A stretch of 64,000 nt of DNA, taken from positions 15,773,753 through 15,837,752 of the forward strand of contig NC_031500.1 of the NCBI RefSeq assembly GCF_000237925.1, given 5' to 3'. Made by a program: the position numbers and the translations under genes. Source of the DNA: Schistosoma mansoni. Taxonomy: Eukaryota > Platyhelminthes > Trematoda > Strigeidida > Schistosomatidae. The notes beneath the pieces are model-generated. The model was not told the origin of the DNA, made no database searches, and saw only the letters and a list, made by a program, of their open reading frames with translations. Positions within the stretch are counted from its first letter, which is position 1. Each line of letters opens with the position of its first letter. Positions 20,973 through 31,359 of this stretch are shown here, one piece after another.

Positions 20973-21616
20973 CAGAAGGGGGTTTTGTGAAGATTTTAGT
21001 AATTTCATATAGTTGAGATCATGAGTCCATTGAATCTAGATCACCATGGAAAACCTGGAAGCACTGAACGGCTGTTTAGTCTTATTGTGGGACTTCTCAA
21101 CAAGGCTCATTCACGATCCCGCCTCGCGAGGATTCTCACAACAGGACGAAACGGCCATCCAGTGCTTTCAGGTTTCCTATGATGGTCTAGCTTCAATTAA
21201 ATCATGATCTTAACTATATTAAATTACTAAAATCTCCAAAAAACCCCCTTCTGATATGCTCACTAGTGACTAGCTCCATGAGGTATTTCCTGGAGTTCTA
21301 GTGAGAAGCCGTAACCAATGGAGTTCAAGTGGGTCTGTTGTGAGATAGTAACTCACTGAAGATATTGGCGAATGTGTCACTCAATTTCGTGGATTGGTTG
21401 AAGTTAGACTTTAACTCTGTTGAATGACGGCCGGCTCAGTGGTCTATTGGCTAAGTGCTCTGGCGCGAGACTGATAGATCTTGGATTCGAATCTCGCGAT
21501 GCGGGATGGTGGATGTGCACTGCTGAAGAGTCCCACGATAGGATGAAACGGCCGTTCAGTGCTTCGAGGTTTTCCATGGTGATCTAGCTTCAATTTTACT
21601 CATGATCTCAATCATA
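20973..21616 (+). mobile_element. Family B multimeric insertion with inverted 5' part
   Basis: Flanked by TCATGAAATT (20961-20970, 21617-21626). The inverted segment 20973-21136 runs from CAGAAGGGGG back past the ribozyme to box B. It is joined to a sense run: ribozyme, tail (ACCCCCTTCTGATATGCTC), complete unit with head, second ribozyme (21517-21562), tail. The two sense ribozymes are 397 bp apart. Confidence 0.85.
21517..21562 (+). ncRNA. Hammerhead-type ribozyme, family B, intact by inspection
   Basis: Stem I GCACTG/CAGTGC perfect, core CTGAAGA, stem II GTCC/GGAT (one wobble), GAAA, stem III ACGG/CCGT perfect, cleavage triplet GTT. The best family B candidate in the window. Confidence 0.82.
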
Positions 21617-21879
21617 TCATGAAATTGTTTGTTTAGATTTTTGGGTAAATTTCTCACAAATTTTAAATTATTCCTACTAACTAGTCATATTTCTGGAAAT
21701 TTATCAATGTAAATAATCTAAATTAACTTGAATACAAAAAAACGATAACAGGTTTTTAGGTTAATAATTTTACTTTGATTCATATTACTGATTTGTGCTT
21801 ATAAGTAGTTTGGTTAATTTCCATTCAAAGTTTGAAAATTCATCATAAAAATATTAGGATGAAATGACTGTCTATTGCT

Positions 21880-21925
21880 TCCAGGTTACTAATGATGGGC
21901 TAGATAGGGTCAGTTCATGATTTAT
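21880..21925 (+). repeat. Family B SINE tail fragment
   Basis: GATGAAATGACTGTCTATTG and CTTCCAGGTTACTAATGATG resemble the ribozyme 3' side and tail. Confidence 0.4.
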
Positions 21926-22214
21926 ACTGAAAAATACTCAAATACGTGACTGCATTCATAAACGTTCATCATATTCAAACGAGAGTTAATTAAAACAACT
22001 GTGTATTAGTTCACAATATGTATGTTTTCTGAGTAATCTCTAGGCATATGATTGTTTTTAAAAGCTTAGCAGGATAATGCAAAACTCGATAGTGTTGAAT
22101 GCTGGCGAGTAATTTATTTGAAAAACATAACTACAGCATAACTTCTTTCAATTATCTGCTCAACGAACAGTTTTCTTGTAAGTATAAGCTTGTGGAGATT
22201 TTTGAGTATCATTG

Positions 22215-22500
22215 TAATTATGGACCGATCATTGTTGAATTACCATTCAAAACCTGGAAGTTCTAGACGGCCATTTCGTTTTATTATGTAACTTCACAGC
22301 GGTGTGCATCTATGGCTCCCCACTCAGGAACAGGTCGTCTGGGGGCCAAGCCTTCGTGCTCGAGGCTGAATGTCCATGGTTCGATTCCCAAGGACAAGGT
22401 AGTGGATCAGCACTGTTAAGGAGTCCCATACCAGAACAAAACGGTCGCCCGTTGCCTCCAAGTTCTCAGTGTTGGTCTAACATTGATTAGTTCATATTTT
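22215..22500. repeat. Family B-related SINEs, inverted pair
   Basis: Minus-strand piece 22215-22312 (AAAACCTGGAAGTTCTAGAC) followed by a diverged plus-strand unit with box A-like GGGGGCCAAGCC, box B GGTTCGATTCCC and a decayed ribozyme (CACTGTTAAGGAGTCCC). Confidence 0.6.
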
Positions 22501-23815
22501 CAACGTAACAGTTTCCTCAATAAATTATATTACAAAAATTTAAAATTTTTTCTCTTTGTACCTGCTTCACAGATTGCTTTTTTGAAAATACTCCAAAACT
22601 TGAAGAATGCTATGACGTATCTTTTATAATAAACTTCATAAAGACTAATTCTGTTTGACCATGGATTTCACAATCAAAACATATCAAGTAGATGATAATT
22701 AGGAAAAAGGATATTGAAGACGTTACAAAGTACAGAACTCATGATATTTAATTCTCGCACTGAGCACGATCATATGCAAACAACATTTTGTAATCTAATC
22801 GGTTTCGCACAACTTTTCTGTTAAGTATGGCAACCGATCTTCTGGTAAAAGTTTAACAAAACTTTAGAAAAATATTTTAAGTACCATGAATCATTTATGA
22901 AGACAACAACTCTTTTTGAGTAAATCAAGCATTTCTGTGAAAAGATTGAAGATATCAAGGATGATACGAGGCTGAGGATCATGACCTCCAAGCAGTCCGA
23001 CAAATATTTTAAACAATGAAAGTGGAAATAAAGTAAACTCATTATCGAGGGTCGGAATGATCAATGTATTCTGAATCTCCTAAAATCACATTTTCAGAGC
23101 CTCAATTTGCTTATATATTGTACAATATGTTATAACTTCAATCGGTCAGTAAACTGTTAATCACTTCATTTCTTGTTTATTTTTCACAAAAGGTATCTGG
23201 GTAAATGGTATTTCATGTTATTAAGTAGGTTGCTAAGAAATATTATTCCCATTATATACAGCTTCATTTGTAATCAATGAAGATGATAAATATAACAGAC
23301 ACTTGTCTGATACGGATTATAAAAGTTCCTGTCAGTTGACTTACATATATGTTTAAGGATTCTGAATCCCCTAATATGCTATTTGGGTATAAATCATTCT
23401 GAGATGATTCAAAATGAACGTTATAAGGAATTAGTTTCATTTATTTTCAATGGTAATTAGTCAGGCTAAATAATTCACCGTGATTTTATATTCGAACAGC
23501 TTCTCAATTGGATAACCGTTGGATCTAGCCGACACAAAATTTCATTTACTTGAATGTAATCTAAATCTTCTATGATCTTGACCAGTATATATTTTTTACA
23601 ACACAACCTCCACGTCCATCAAACGGGACTGGATGGTTTATCGTCCAACCTATTCACTTCATATAGATTGCATTTCTTATTAGAAGAATCTTTTAGTTCA
23701 TAAAAATTGAACTCAATTCATTCTCAACATATAATAAAACGATTAAACAACAATTTGATCTTTCTATTGCACCTAATTATGTTTCAAAAACTATATTAAT
23801 AATGAAATTACAGTA
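22500..23815. other. No gene or known element recognised
   Basis: Low-coding AT-rich sequence; the minus-strand open frame 22821-23042 has no recognisable domain or splice context. Confidence 0.45.
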
Positions 23816-23819
23816 TTAT

Positions 23820-24180
23820 CAGTGCAGGGTTTAGTGAAGATTATAGGATTTTCATAGACATCAAATCAAGATGCAGTTCCTGGAGTTCTTGTGAAAGTTC
23901 GTGACCAAATGAGTTCAATCATATCGGATGTGAAATGGTTATCCACAATGATCAATGAAAAGTTATATATTAATACCACTAGGTGCCAGCTCAGTGGTTT
24001 AAAGGTTAAGCGGTCGTGCCCGAAACCGAAGGTCCTGTGTTCAATTCTTGAGTGAAGAGCCTCTTATGCTTATTGATTTGTAGTCCCATATTACGATGAA
24101 ACGGTCATCTAGCACTTCCAAGCTTTCAATGATTGACTTTCAAGATCAGTTGCTGATTTAAAACTGTAAAAATTAGAATA
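23820..24180 (+). mobile_element. Family B SINE, old, with inverted 5' tail
   Basis: Begins with a decayed reverse tail (CAGTGCAGGGTTTAGTGAAG), then sense CAGTTCCTGGAGTTCTTG, head with CAGCTCAGTGGTTTAAAGG, and a ruined ribozyme. Confidence 0.6.
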
Positions 24181-24604
24181 TGTTCCCATCCATCATTTGC
24201 TTAGTAAACAATATGCTTTTCATCTACAGTATAATTTACATTCCATAGTGATTATATTTGAAATAACTTATGTGAATCGTCTTTGTATAAAACTTTTCAG
24301 CAGGAAGGGTTTTTGAACTTACAATGGATAGAAGCCACAGTTTTGAGATCTTATACCAAGTCCATTAATTCTAAAGTACTTACTGACTTACCACTGAATA
24401 ATTTTTAAAATGAAATAAATTGAATGATTGAAGTTTAATGACTAAGTCAATCGGTTGTTTTAGTATTCTATGGTGATACATTTTAATTACTGATAATTAA
24501 TTGATTCTTACATTTTGTGACTATTTGTTTGATATCATCCTTCTTTACAAATGATTTACTTTAGTAACCTTTATATCGTAAAAATGAATATACTGAAAGA
24601 TAAG

Positions 24605-24990
24605 CAAATATGGATAGTGGCTAGTAGTGAAATCCAGGATGTGCGTTTCGTCCTATTTCGGGCTCGTCATATGGATGTACCTGCATCTCAGAGTTGATGT
24701 TCACTTTGAGACTCGAACCAAGTAACTTTCGCTTCAAACGCCACCGTATTATCCACTCGGCCACTGAGTCCTGATAGCCACTTGCTTGTGCAATGGGGTG
24801 AAGTTTAAATTCACTTAGTATTGTTTATTTGAATCTTCCAATTGATGTTTAGGACTGCTTACAATGCTTGTGAATTAAGGCTATATCAAGGCAATACGTA
24901 CAGTATGCACATATGCCAATTAGAGACTGATCAATTGCAGTTCTAAAACATCAATGGGAAGATTCAAACAAACAATACTAAGTGCATGTT
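24605..24990 (-). mobile_element. Sm-alpha-type SINE (family A) with 5' palindrome
   Basis: The minus strand: a palindromic 5' region (arms 24816-24860 and 24937-24982), then CCCATTGCACAAGCAAGTGG, the tRNA-like head, and a hammerhead region at 24637-24680 whose core has lost the first C. Confidence 0.8.
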
Positions 24991-25934
24991 TTCCTATGTT
25001 TTAACATTACATTATTAACTTAAGTTTAGTAGTTGAATAACATCACTAATCTCCATATTGAGCATTTTTACTTTGTAATGAGTTAGATAGATCTGAGTAA
25101 ATATAATAATAACTATACTACTAACATAAATGTAAATTAATCAGTTAATTAAAATTGATTAACAAAAACGAGTCATCCATTTAAATTATGTTCCTGATAG
25201 TTTGACCATTTTTCTTGTTTGGCGTTAAAATAGATTCATAGAAACCTTGTTATTCATAAATAAGATGGATTAAGATTTAATTGAATTAATCAGTAGTATA
25301 TGGGTTATGCTAGTTGGTTAGGGTATGAAAATGACAGTATATTTTAAATAAATCAGTTGATAGTAATTACAATATAAACTCATTATATAAGGTCAATGTT
25401 ACTAGTATTCATTTTGGGAATATGAGGTTTTTTGTGTGGAGGTTAGTGATATATAAAATGGTAAAGCCTAGTAGGCCCTTCTAGAGAAGAGTACTACATC
25501 AAAGCACGGCATAACTACTGGGGCGGGATAGCTGTTTCTGTACTGCTTACGCAGAACCATTACATAACACTCAACAACCCAATTTTTTTTCATTTTGTTT
25601 TTGTTTTTGTTTGAACAGACTCATTTTTTACCAATCTTTTGAACCCTCAATTGTTATGCAATGACTCTTTGTACCATACGTAATCGTTCTCGGGTATTGG
25701 TAGAGTGGCTGATTAGACCAGTCTCCACCACCCTCATTACCACTCACGTTAGTAGATGGGGTGGTGGCCATGATCCAGGAGGCACGACGAGGATGTGTGA
25801 GTCGGATTTTGCCTCCTTGAAGTTAGTGATAGTATCCAGATTATTCAAATTAATATCGATGGATTGAAGTTAAAACTGATAATTTAATAATTACAGTCCA
25901 GCACCCAGAACAATAGGAGGATGTGATTTAACAA

Positions 25935-26190
25935 AGGAAGCACCTGTTCCCTCAAGATTACAGGTACACTTTGCTGACGAGTGCCAAGTAGCAGGAAAGC
26001 TGGGTCCAAAGTTTCCTGTTGACCACCTCCAACCACCATCTTACCTCAATATATATAGTGCACGCAGTGTCGAGCCACCTAGACTAGTGGCCACATCGCA
26101 ACTTGATCGATAGCATTCGATCATCACTAAGAAGCACTTGACACGCATGACATCGATCACCACCCAGTGATCAATCAAAAGGAAAAGTAT
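25935..26190 (+). repeat. Family C element with hammerhead and full tail
   Basis: CCCTCAAGATTACAGGTACA, hammerhead 25968-26012 (stem I ACTTTG/CAAAGT perfect, core CTGACGA, GAAA; stems II and III weakened), then tail to CACCCAGTGATCAATCAAAA. Confidence 0.78.
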
Positions 26191-26589
26191 GTTAAATTCA
26201 TTTTGTATGTATTCAGACGTTTAACACGACCAATAAAATATGTTCCCCTTTGTGTTTGTTTGATAGATCGGCTTTTTGTGTATTTCAAACTTCAAACTGA
26301 ACTTTTTACTTGGCAACTGGTTGAACACTAGCCTGTAGTTCTGAATACAGTTTTCTTGTTTTTCCTATTTTTCCTTATTTTCCTATTTCACCATTAATTT
26401 TCACACTATCGAATAGAAGTGTTTGAGTAATTAAGTACTCTGATGAGTTACCTTAATTGTAAAACATAGAAGACAGATTTGTGAAGAAAAATATATCCAA
26501 ATGAAAGCACACTTACAGAGGCTGATGAAAATGTCACGGAAATAAATTGTTTGACAACACTACCGTCTGAAGCGTCTTTTTATACAAGG

Positions 26590-26830
26590 ATCCCAAATTC
26601 AATCAAACAAGAAGTTGAGAATGAAGGGATCTGAAAATGTACCTGAATAATGGTTGATGTGTCGAGGTTTATGGAATCTAAGCGGATTAGCTGTTGAAAG
26701 GGATGCGCACCACGGCGTACTCGAATGTGATCTGATGCTTGATCGAGGACCTTCAGTTAGGGCTGTATCCATTAAAACTAATGAGGTCAACATCAATATC
26801 GTGGACTTACAAAACTATTTATTTTACAGA
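26590..26830 (+). repeat. Diverged U1 repeat copy
   Basis: Shares the order of blocks GTGATCTGATGCTTGATCGA, CCATTAAAACTAATG and the GTCAACATCAAT segment with the 60310 copy. A short open frame here (26654-26857) is explained by the repeat. Confidence 0.5.
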
Positions 26831-26834
26831 GTCA

Positions 26835-27875
26835 TTTATCATCAAACCCAATTGTAGTATTTCCTTGATTTTCTACTGATGCACATGTTCCGGTAAAAAA
26901 TAGAATTACTAAATAGACTGATTTGAACAGCTATACAAACATTTTAACAACGCTGCTGGTATTTGGCTCTAGCGAGTAAAATGTTGTGAAAGTTCTCACT
27001 GAGTGCTTAGAAACACGTACTTCTACGATCTATGGGCTGCAAATGTTACCTGACCAGTTGACGACAGAACACCCTGTTATGAAAGTCACTGAGTGATCAA
27101 CAAAGTTTCCAAACCATGACTAACGTGAAATCTAGTTTTCAAATAGAGCTGGAAAATAAAGCAGGTTAACATATATTGATGAGTTAAATGAAGATGATTG
27201 ATTCATATCATATGATAGTTCGACAACTTTTGGAGCTCATTCATCAGCATATTTATTAACAATATAACTACTCAGCTTGTTTTTGGACAGAAACATTTTT
27301 CAACACTTTATTTTTACCCGACGAACACCTTAACTACGAATATCTCATTTCATTAAGAACTAGTCAGGAGAGTAAGAATTACTAGATTCAATTAAATAAA
27401 CGTTTTACAAAATGTTTTTATATGCACTTCCTTATTACATGTTGGTTTTTTTTTAAATAAATGCTGAAAGTTAGTCACTGCAAATCGTGCGTGTATCTCC
27501 AGTACTTCCGATAGGCAAAAGATCCTTTGTGTAAATATGTGTTTATGCGTGGGTGAAAACCCCTATACCCATTCATACATTCTCTGAGGTAGAATATTTT
27601 TCTCACTTTTGCATACGACTTTACTTCTATTGCTTTCTGTAATCAAGTATATTGTATTTATTATCTAGAATATTTATAATTATTGTTAGCGCATCGTTCA
27701 CAAGTTTTGAAATGTGATCGACTATTCGAATTCTTAGAGTTTTGATTATCTTTTCAGTTTTGTTTTAATTAATGTTCATCCCGGTGGTTACCATGTTCGA
27801 TTTCTGTCCCTCGGTTGCTCCTGTGTGAATTGATCATTTTTATTTCGCGTTTTTAAGACTAAAATGCATTTTCTT
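26835..27875. other. No gene or known element recognised
   Basis: AT-rich, without long frames or repeat-family motifs that I can identify. Confidence 0.45.
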
Positions 27876-27890
27876 TTTAATGACAATATT

Positions 27891-28090
27891 CACACCATCG
27901 CACAAGCAAGTGGCTATCAGGACTCAGTGGCCGAGTGGATAACGCGATGGTGTTTGAGGCGAGGGTACTGGGTTCGAGTCTCAGAGTGAACATCAACTCT
28001 GAGATGCAGGTACATCCAGCTGACGAGTCCCAAATAGGACGAAACGCGCGTCCTTGATTCCACTGCTAGCCACTATCCATCTCTGCTTAC
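27891..28090 (+). mobile_element. Sm-alpha-type SINE (family A), 200 bp, with target duplication
   Basis: Flanked by AATGACAATATT (27879-27890) and AATGGCAATATT (28091-28102). Box A TGGCCGAGTGGATAACGC, box B GGTTCGAGTCTC, hammerhead 28014-28060 with intact CTGACGA and GAAA cores. 5'-truncated relative to the copies with a palindrome. Confidence 0.88.
28014..28060 (+). ncRNA. Hammerhead ribozyme (family A)
   Basis: ATCCAG-CTGACGA-GTCC-loop-GGAC-GAAA-CGCGCGTC-CTTGAT. Core intact; stem I has a mismatch on the 3' strand. Confidence 0.8.
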
Positions 28091-28334
28091 AATGGCAATA
28101 TTTGTTATTGATAACCAGAAATCGGTTATATAAACCTTACATTTCTTGCATAACTCTTATCCTTAGTTGACTGCAGATTGAATAACTTGTCTTTTTTGAC
28201 AGAATCGTATTCAGTGATTAATAAGGACATTTCTCATCACCATGGCAAGTGACTGGTAATGTTCCTAATCCTTTTACTAGCTTAGTGTTTTAGAGTTTCG
28301 CATTTACAAATGCTGTTATACTTAGAAAAAAACC

Positions 28335-28500
28335 CCCGAAATTAATCGTTCTGTAAGTCTTCGACATTAATACTGGCCTTATTAGTCTTACCAGGCACAC
28401 CTAGCTGAAGGTGCTTGATCGCGCTTCCGCACCAGACCACGGGTGGGATAGCCATGCTACGCATCCCTTGCAAGTACCAGCTAGCTTACATCAAACGCTT
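28335..28500 (-). repeat. Diverged U1 repeat copy, inverted
   Basis: The minus strand reads GTGGTCTGGTGCGGAAGCGC, then CACCTTCAGCTAGGTGTGCC, aligning with the U1 blocks at 60460-60500. Confidence 0.5.
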
Positions 28501-29029
28501 TTCGACATATTGATAGCTTTGTAAATATATCTTCGAACCCCTTCATTTATGACTTCTGAATTGCTGTGCTGGCATTCTTCGATTATAAAGGTGTTGCGTG
28601 TAAAGCCGTTGTCAATCTCCGAATACCAGTGACATCTCTAAGGTATATCCGGTGTTTTGTACCTCTATTCACTTATTTTGCGCAGAACGTTTAGGCTTAA
28701 TAAAGGCCATTGCCAACTATGGTTTTTGAATCAAGATTCATCACTAAACCATCTTCTGGCCTGGGTTCAATATTATTACTATGAACTTTGGAATTAACGT
28801 TGATTAGTCATATGTGATTTAAAACTTTTTCTAATGGAAGCACTTTGCCAAGAAATGGCTGGATATGCAGGACTGATTAATCATTCATAATTTAACTCAC
28901 TCCCTTCTTTGGTTCCAACACCGGACAAACAGATAGGGGAATCTTTAAATAAAATAGCAAATATTTTTCTCATTGTCTCTTTCTATGGTACTTTAACTGT
29001 TTGTTTTGTGTTCTTCATTCACTTCTCAC

Positions 29030-29610
29030 TCATCTGATATTCCGTATAATGCGATCAGGATAGTTTCTCACTATTTTGCTCCATTCTTCCAGTCCATATC
29101 ATCCCACGATACCTTCATACTCGATGTTATCCATTACAACTTTGGCGTTTAGGTCTCCCATCAAGATTGTCAAGTCTTTTCATTGGCAATTCTCTGCGAT
29201 CGACTTCAGCCCCATAAAAATGATCTTTATCGTCTTCATCGTTTACATTGATGAGTGTATAGCACCGAATAACATTCATTGTGATTCTCCCCTTATTAGT
29301 TTTGAAAGACTCCTTGATGGCTCTGAATCCATGAGGTCCCCATCAAACAAGTGCCTCACGTGCTTTTTTGGACGGCATCAATGTAACTTCTGTGTGCAAA
29401 GCATTTTCTTTTTCGTGACCCGAGTGCAACAGCACCTCTCCCAAATCTAATATTTTCTGTTTAGCACGGGTTCAATGTGTTTCGCTTACTCTGCGAACAA
29501 TCAAGTTGTATATTCTCAGCTCCGTACTTTGCTCAGCTTCCCACATTGTGTGGATATTTCATGTACCTGTACTAATTGTTGCTCTGGTTGTCAGAAAGTA
29601 CACTGACCTC
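29030..29610 (-). mobile_element. RTE-clade LINE (SR2-like) endonuclease fragment
   Basis: Minus-strand frames, with breaks, read NIHTMWEAEQSTELRIYNL, VSETH, GEVLLHSGHEKENALHTEV, IKESFKTNKGRITMNVIRCYT and KDLTILMGDLNAKVVMDN. These are the N-terminal AP-endonuclease motifs of SR2-type RTE elements. It is dead and truncated at both ends. Confidence 0.78.
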
Positions 29611-30734
29611 GTGAACTCCGAAGAATGTATGTTTTACCGTGTGGCGTTTGAATTCTTCTGAATGACGATCCTTCAAATTCCAGGGCAGAGTTTAAATGGT
29701 TTTAATCACTTTCTGGCTAATGCTTTTTAACAAGGCTTTTTTCTACAGGGTGGAGTTGATATATTCATGTGTAAATTCTCTTCTTTATCGGGGCCTAAGA
29801 TAGGCAGTAACCTTATAAGGGTTACTGACATAGCGAGATGTACATCAAGCTTGTGCTATTAATGTTCCTATATCTATTTTCGCCATCATGAGGGCTTCCA
29901 TGTTAGAACACACTTAACGTTAGTTGAGAAAGGAAATTGTAGGCCGTAGCAGGTATACAGTCTAAACTCATTAGGAACATTGGCTACACTCACTCTTGTC
30001 GCATCGCATTCATTTTTGTTTGTGCAACCTCTTCAATACTGTCGTCGTTATGTTTTGCAAGATCTTTAATACGTGTCTTTGTGGAGGTGGGTGTCTTAAT
30101 GCTGCAGAACCCCATACCTTTGCAGTTGTCTTGTTGATAAGTTGTATTTGTCCATTTCAACTTGAAATTACTGAAGTGATCGATTACATAGATAATGAAT
30201 TCAGTCCACGTTTTGTCGAGAATACGTTTTCTCGTTCATGTGTGACAATTTGACTATAATGTGTAATCCTTATTTACGACTGAATATTGAAATAGCAGCG
30301 TAAATATTACACACCTTTTTGATGCACTTGTCGTTAGATCGCGAGTTGCTAACATATCACAGAGCGCTACGCAGAAATTTAACAAGGACTCTAAAAGTTC
30401 CCGAGACCATACATACTACACAATAACTTTGGAAGGTAGTTTATTTATGATGGGAGTAACAGCAAATTATCACATGGCTTTGCAGTTAAGGTTGTCCCTA
30501 ACATGGTATAAATCCTACCAGGTTAACAATCTGGCGTGAAAAATAGTTCAAAATTCTCTCCACCTACATGCTTCCATTTCAATACACAGAAAACTTGGAT
30601 TAGTTACATGGATACAAAATATCCACCATGTGTTATTCAGACCTAAGCATACTAACATTCTTTTCCTACTAATATATTAAAGATACCACAGGTATAGTAG
30701 ATTGATAACATTTTACCAGTAACGCCTTCCATAA

Positions 30735-31357
30735 TTGAATCGCGCACACCCAGTGAAATCAAAAGTCAGAAGCGAGGAGGTTGGAAGATATATTTGATAG
30801 GTTTGTAGTGACCGGCCAGTCTCGATAAGAACACGATTGGAATAACGGAAACAATTATTATTATTGTAACCAATTGTACCAGAGATTGTTTTACTGTATT
30901 TGTTTAACTGTATCAGTTTCACTTCTTGTTCCGCTATCCGCCTTGTTTGGTTCGAGCTTGCTCACGCACTGCTTATTCGCTTGTACTCTTTGGCACGTCT
31001 CGGTATTATTTCGATACCACGAGATCGCCAATAAATATACTTGATCTGGACTAGTAAAGCCTTCTGATTTACGGGCTATCAAGGGAACCAAGTCGTTTTT
31101 GGACGCGTAATCGAATAGTAGTGGTGATCATAGTCCGTCCACGACTCGACATCCACTACAACTTATCGAGATATCGAGAAGTGAATGATCTAAACTGGGT
31201 AGTGATCGCAGGAGACGTTGAGAACGCCGTTCCAAATCGTGATCTGGTACGGATGCATGACCGGGCGCCTACAGCTAAATGAGTCCATTAAAACTAACGT
31301 GGTCAGGATCCAATGTCGAACACTCACAGAGCTATTGATTTTGGGGATTTATTTACC
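30735..31357 (+). repeat. Unclassified interspersed repeat U1, split by an LTR-like insert
   Basis: The parts outside the LTR (30735-30803 and 31161-31357) match 60310-60578: ACACCCAGTGAAATCA, GAGGAGGTTGGAAGAT, GTGATCTGGTACGGATGCAT, GTCCATTAAAACTAACGTGG, ending TTTATTTACCGCTACA. Class unknown. Confidence 0.6.
30804..31160 (+). mobile_element. Probable solo LTR (357 bp) inserted in another repeat
   Basis: Ends TGTAGTG and CACTACA are inverted copies. It interrupts a repeat that is uninterrupted at 60310-60578. AATAAA near 31030. A clear target duplication is not visible. Family not identified. Confidence 0.55.
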
Positions 31358-31359
31358 GC

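Noticed and set aside
16263-21616. CRISPR-like array
   Set aside because: Repeat spacing of about 400 bp with homologous spacers is a SINE multimer, not CRISPR; the genome is eukaryotic.
16260-22500. Treating the box A/box B segments of families A, B and C as working tRNA genes
   Set aside because: Acceptor and anticodon arms do not fold properly and the units are dispersed with ribozyme tails; they are SINE heads.
25661-25867. 68-codon plus frame
   Set aside because: No domain, signal peptide or splice context, and codon use unlike the host exons.
29076-29450. 124-codon plus-strand frame
   Set aside because: Antisense shadow of the SR2-like endonuclease fragment on the minus strand.
30713-31091. 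Two minus-strand open frames (30713-30922, 30891-31091)
   Set aside because: They lie inside the LTR-like unit and U1 repeat, with no recognisable domain.
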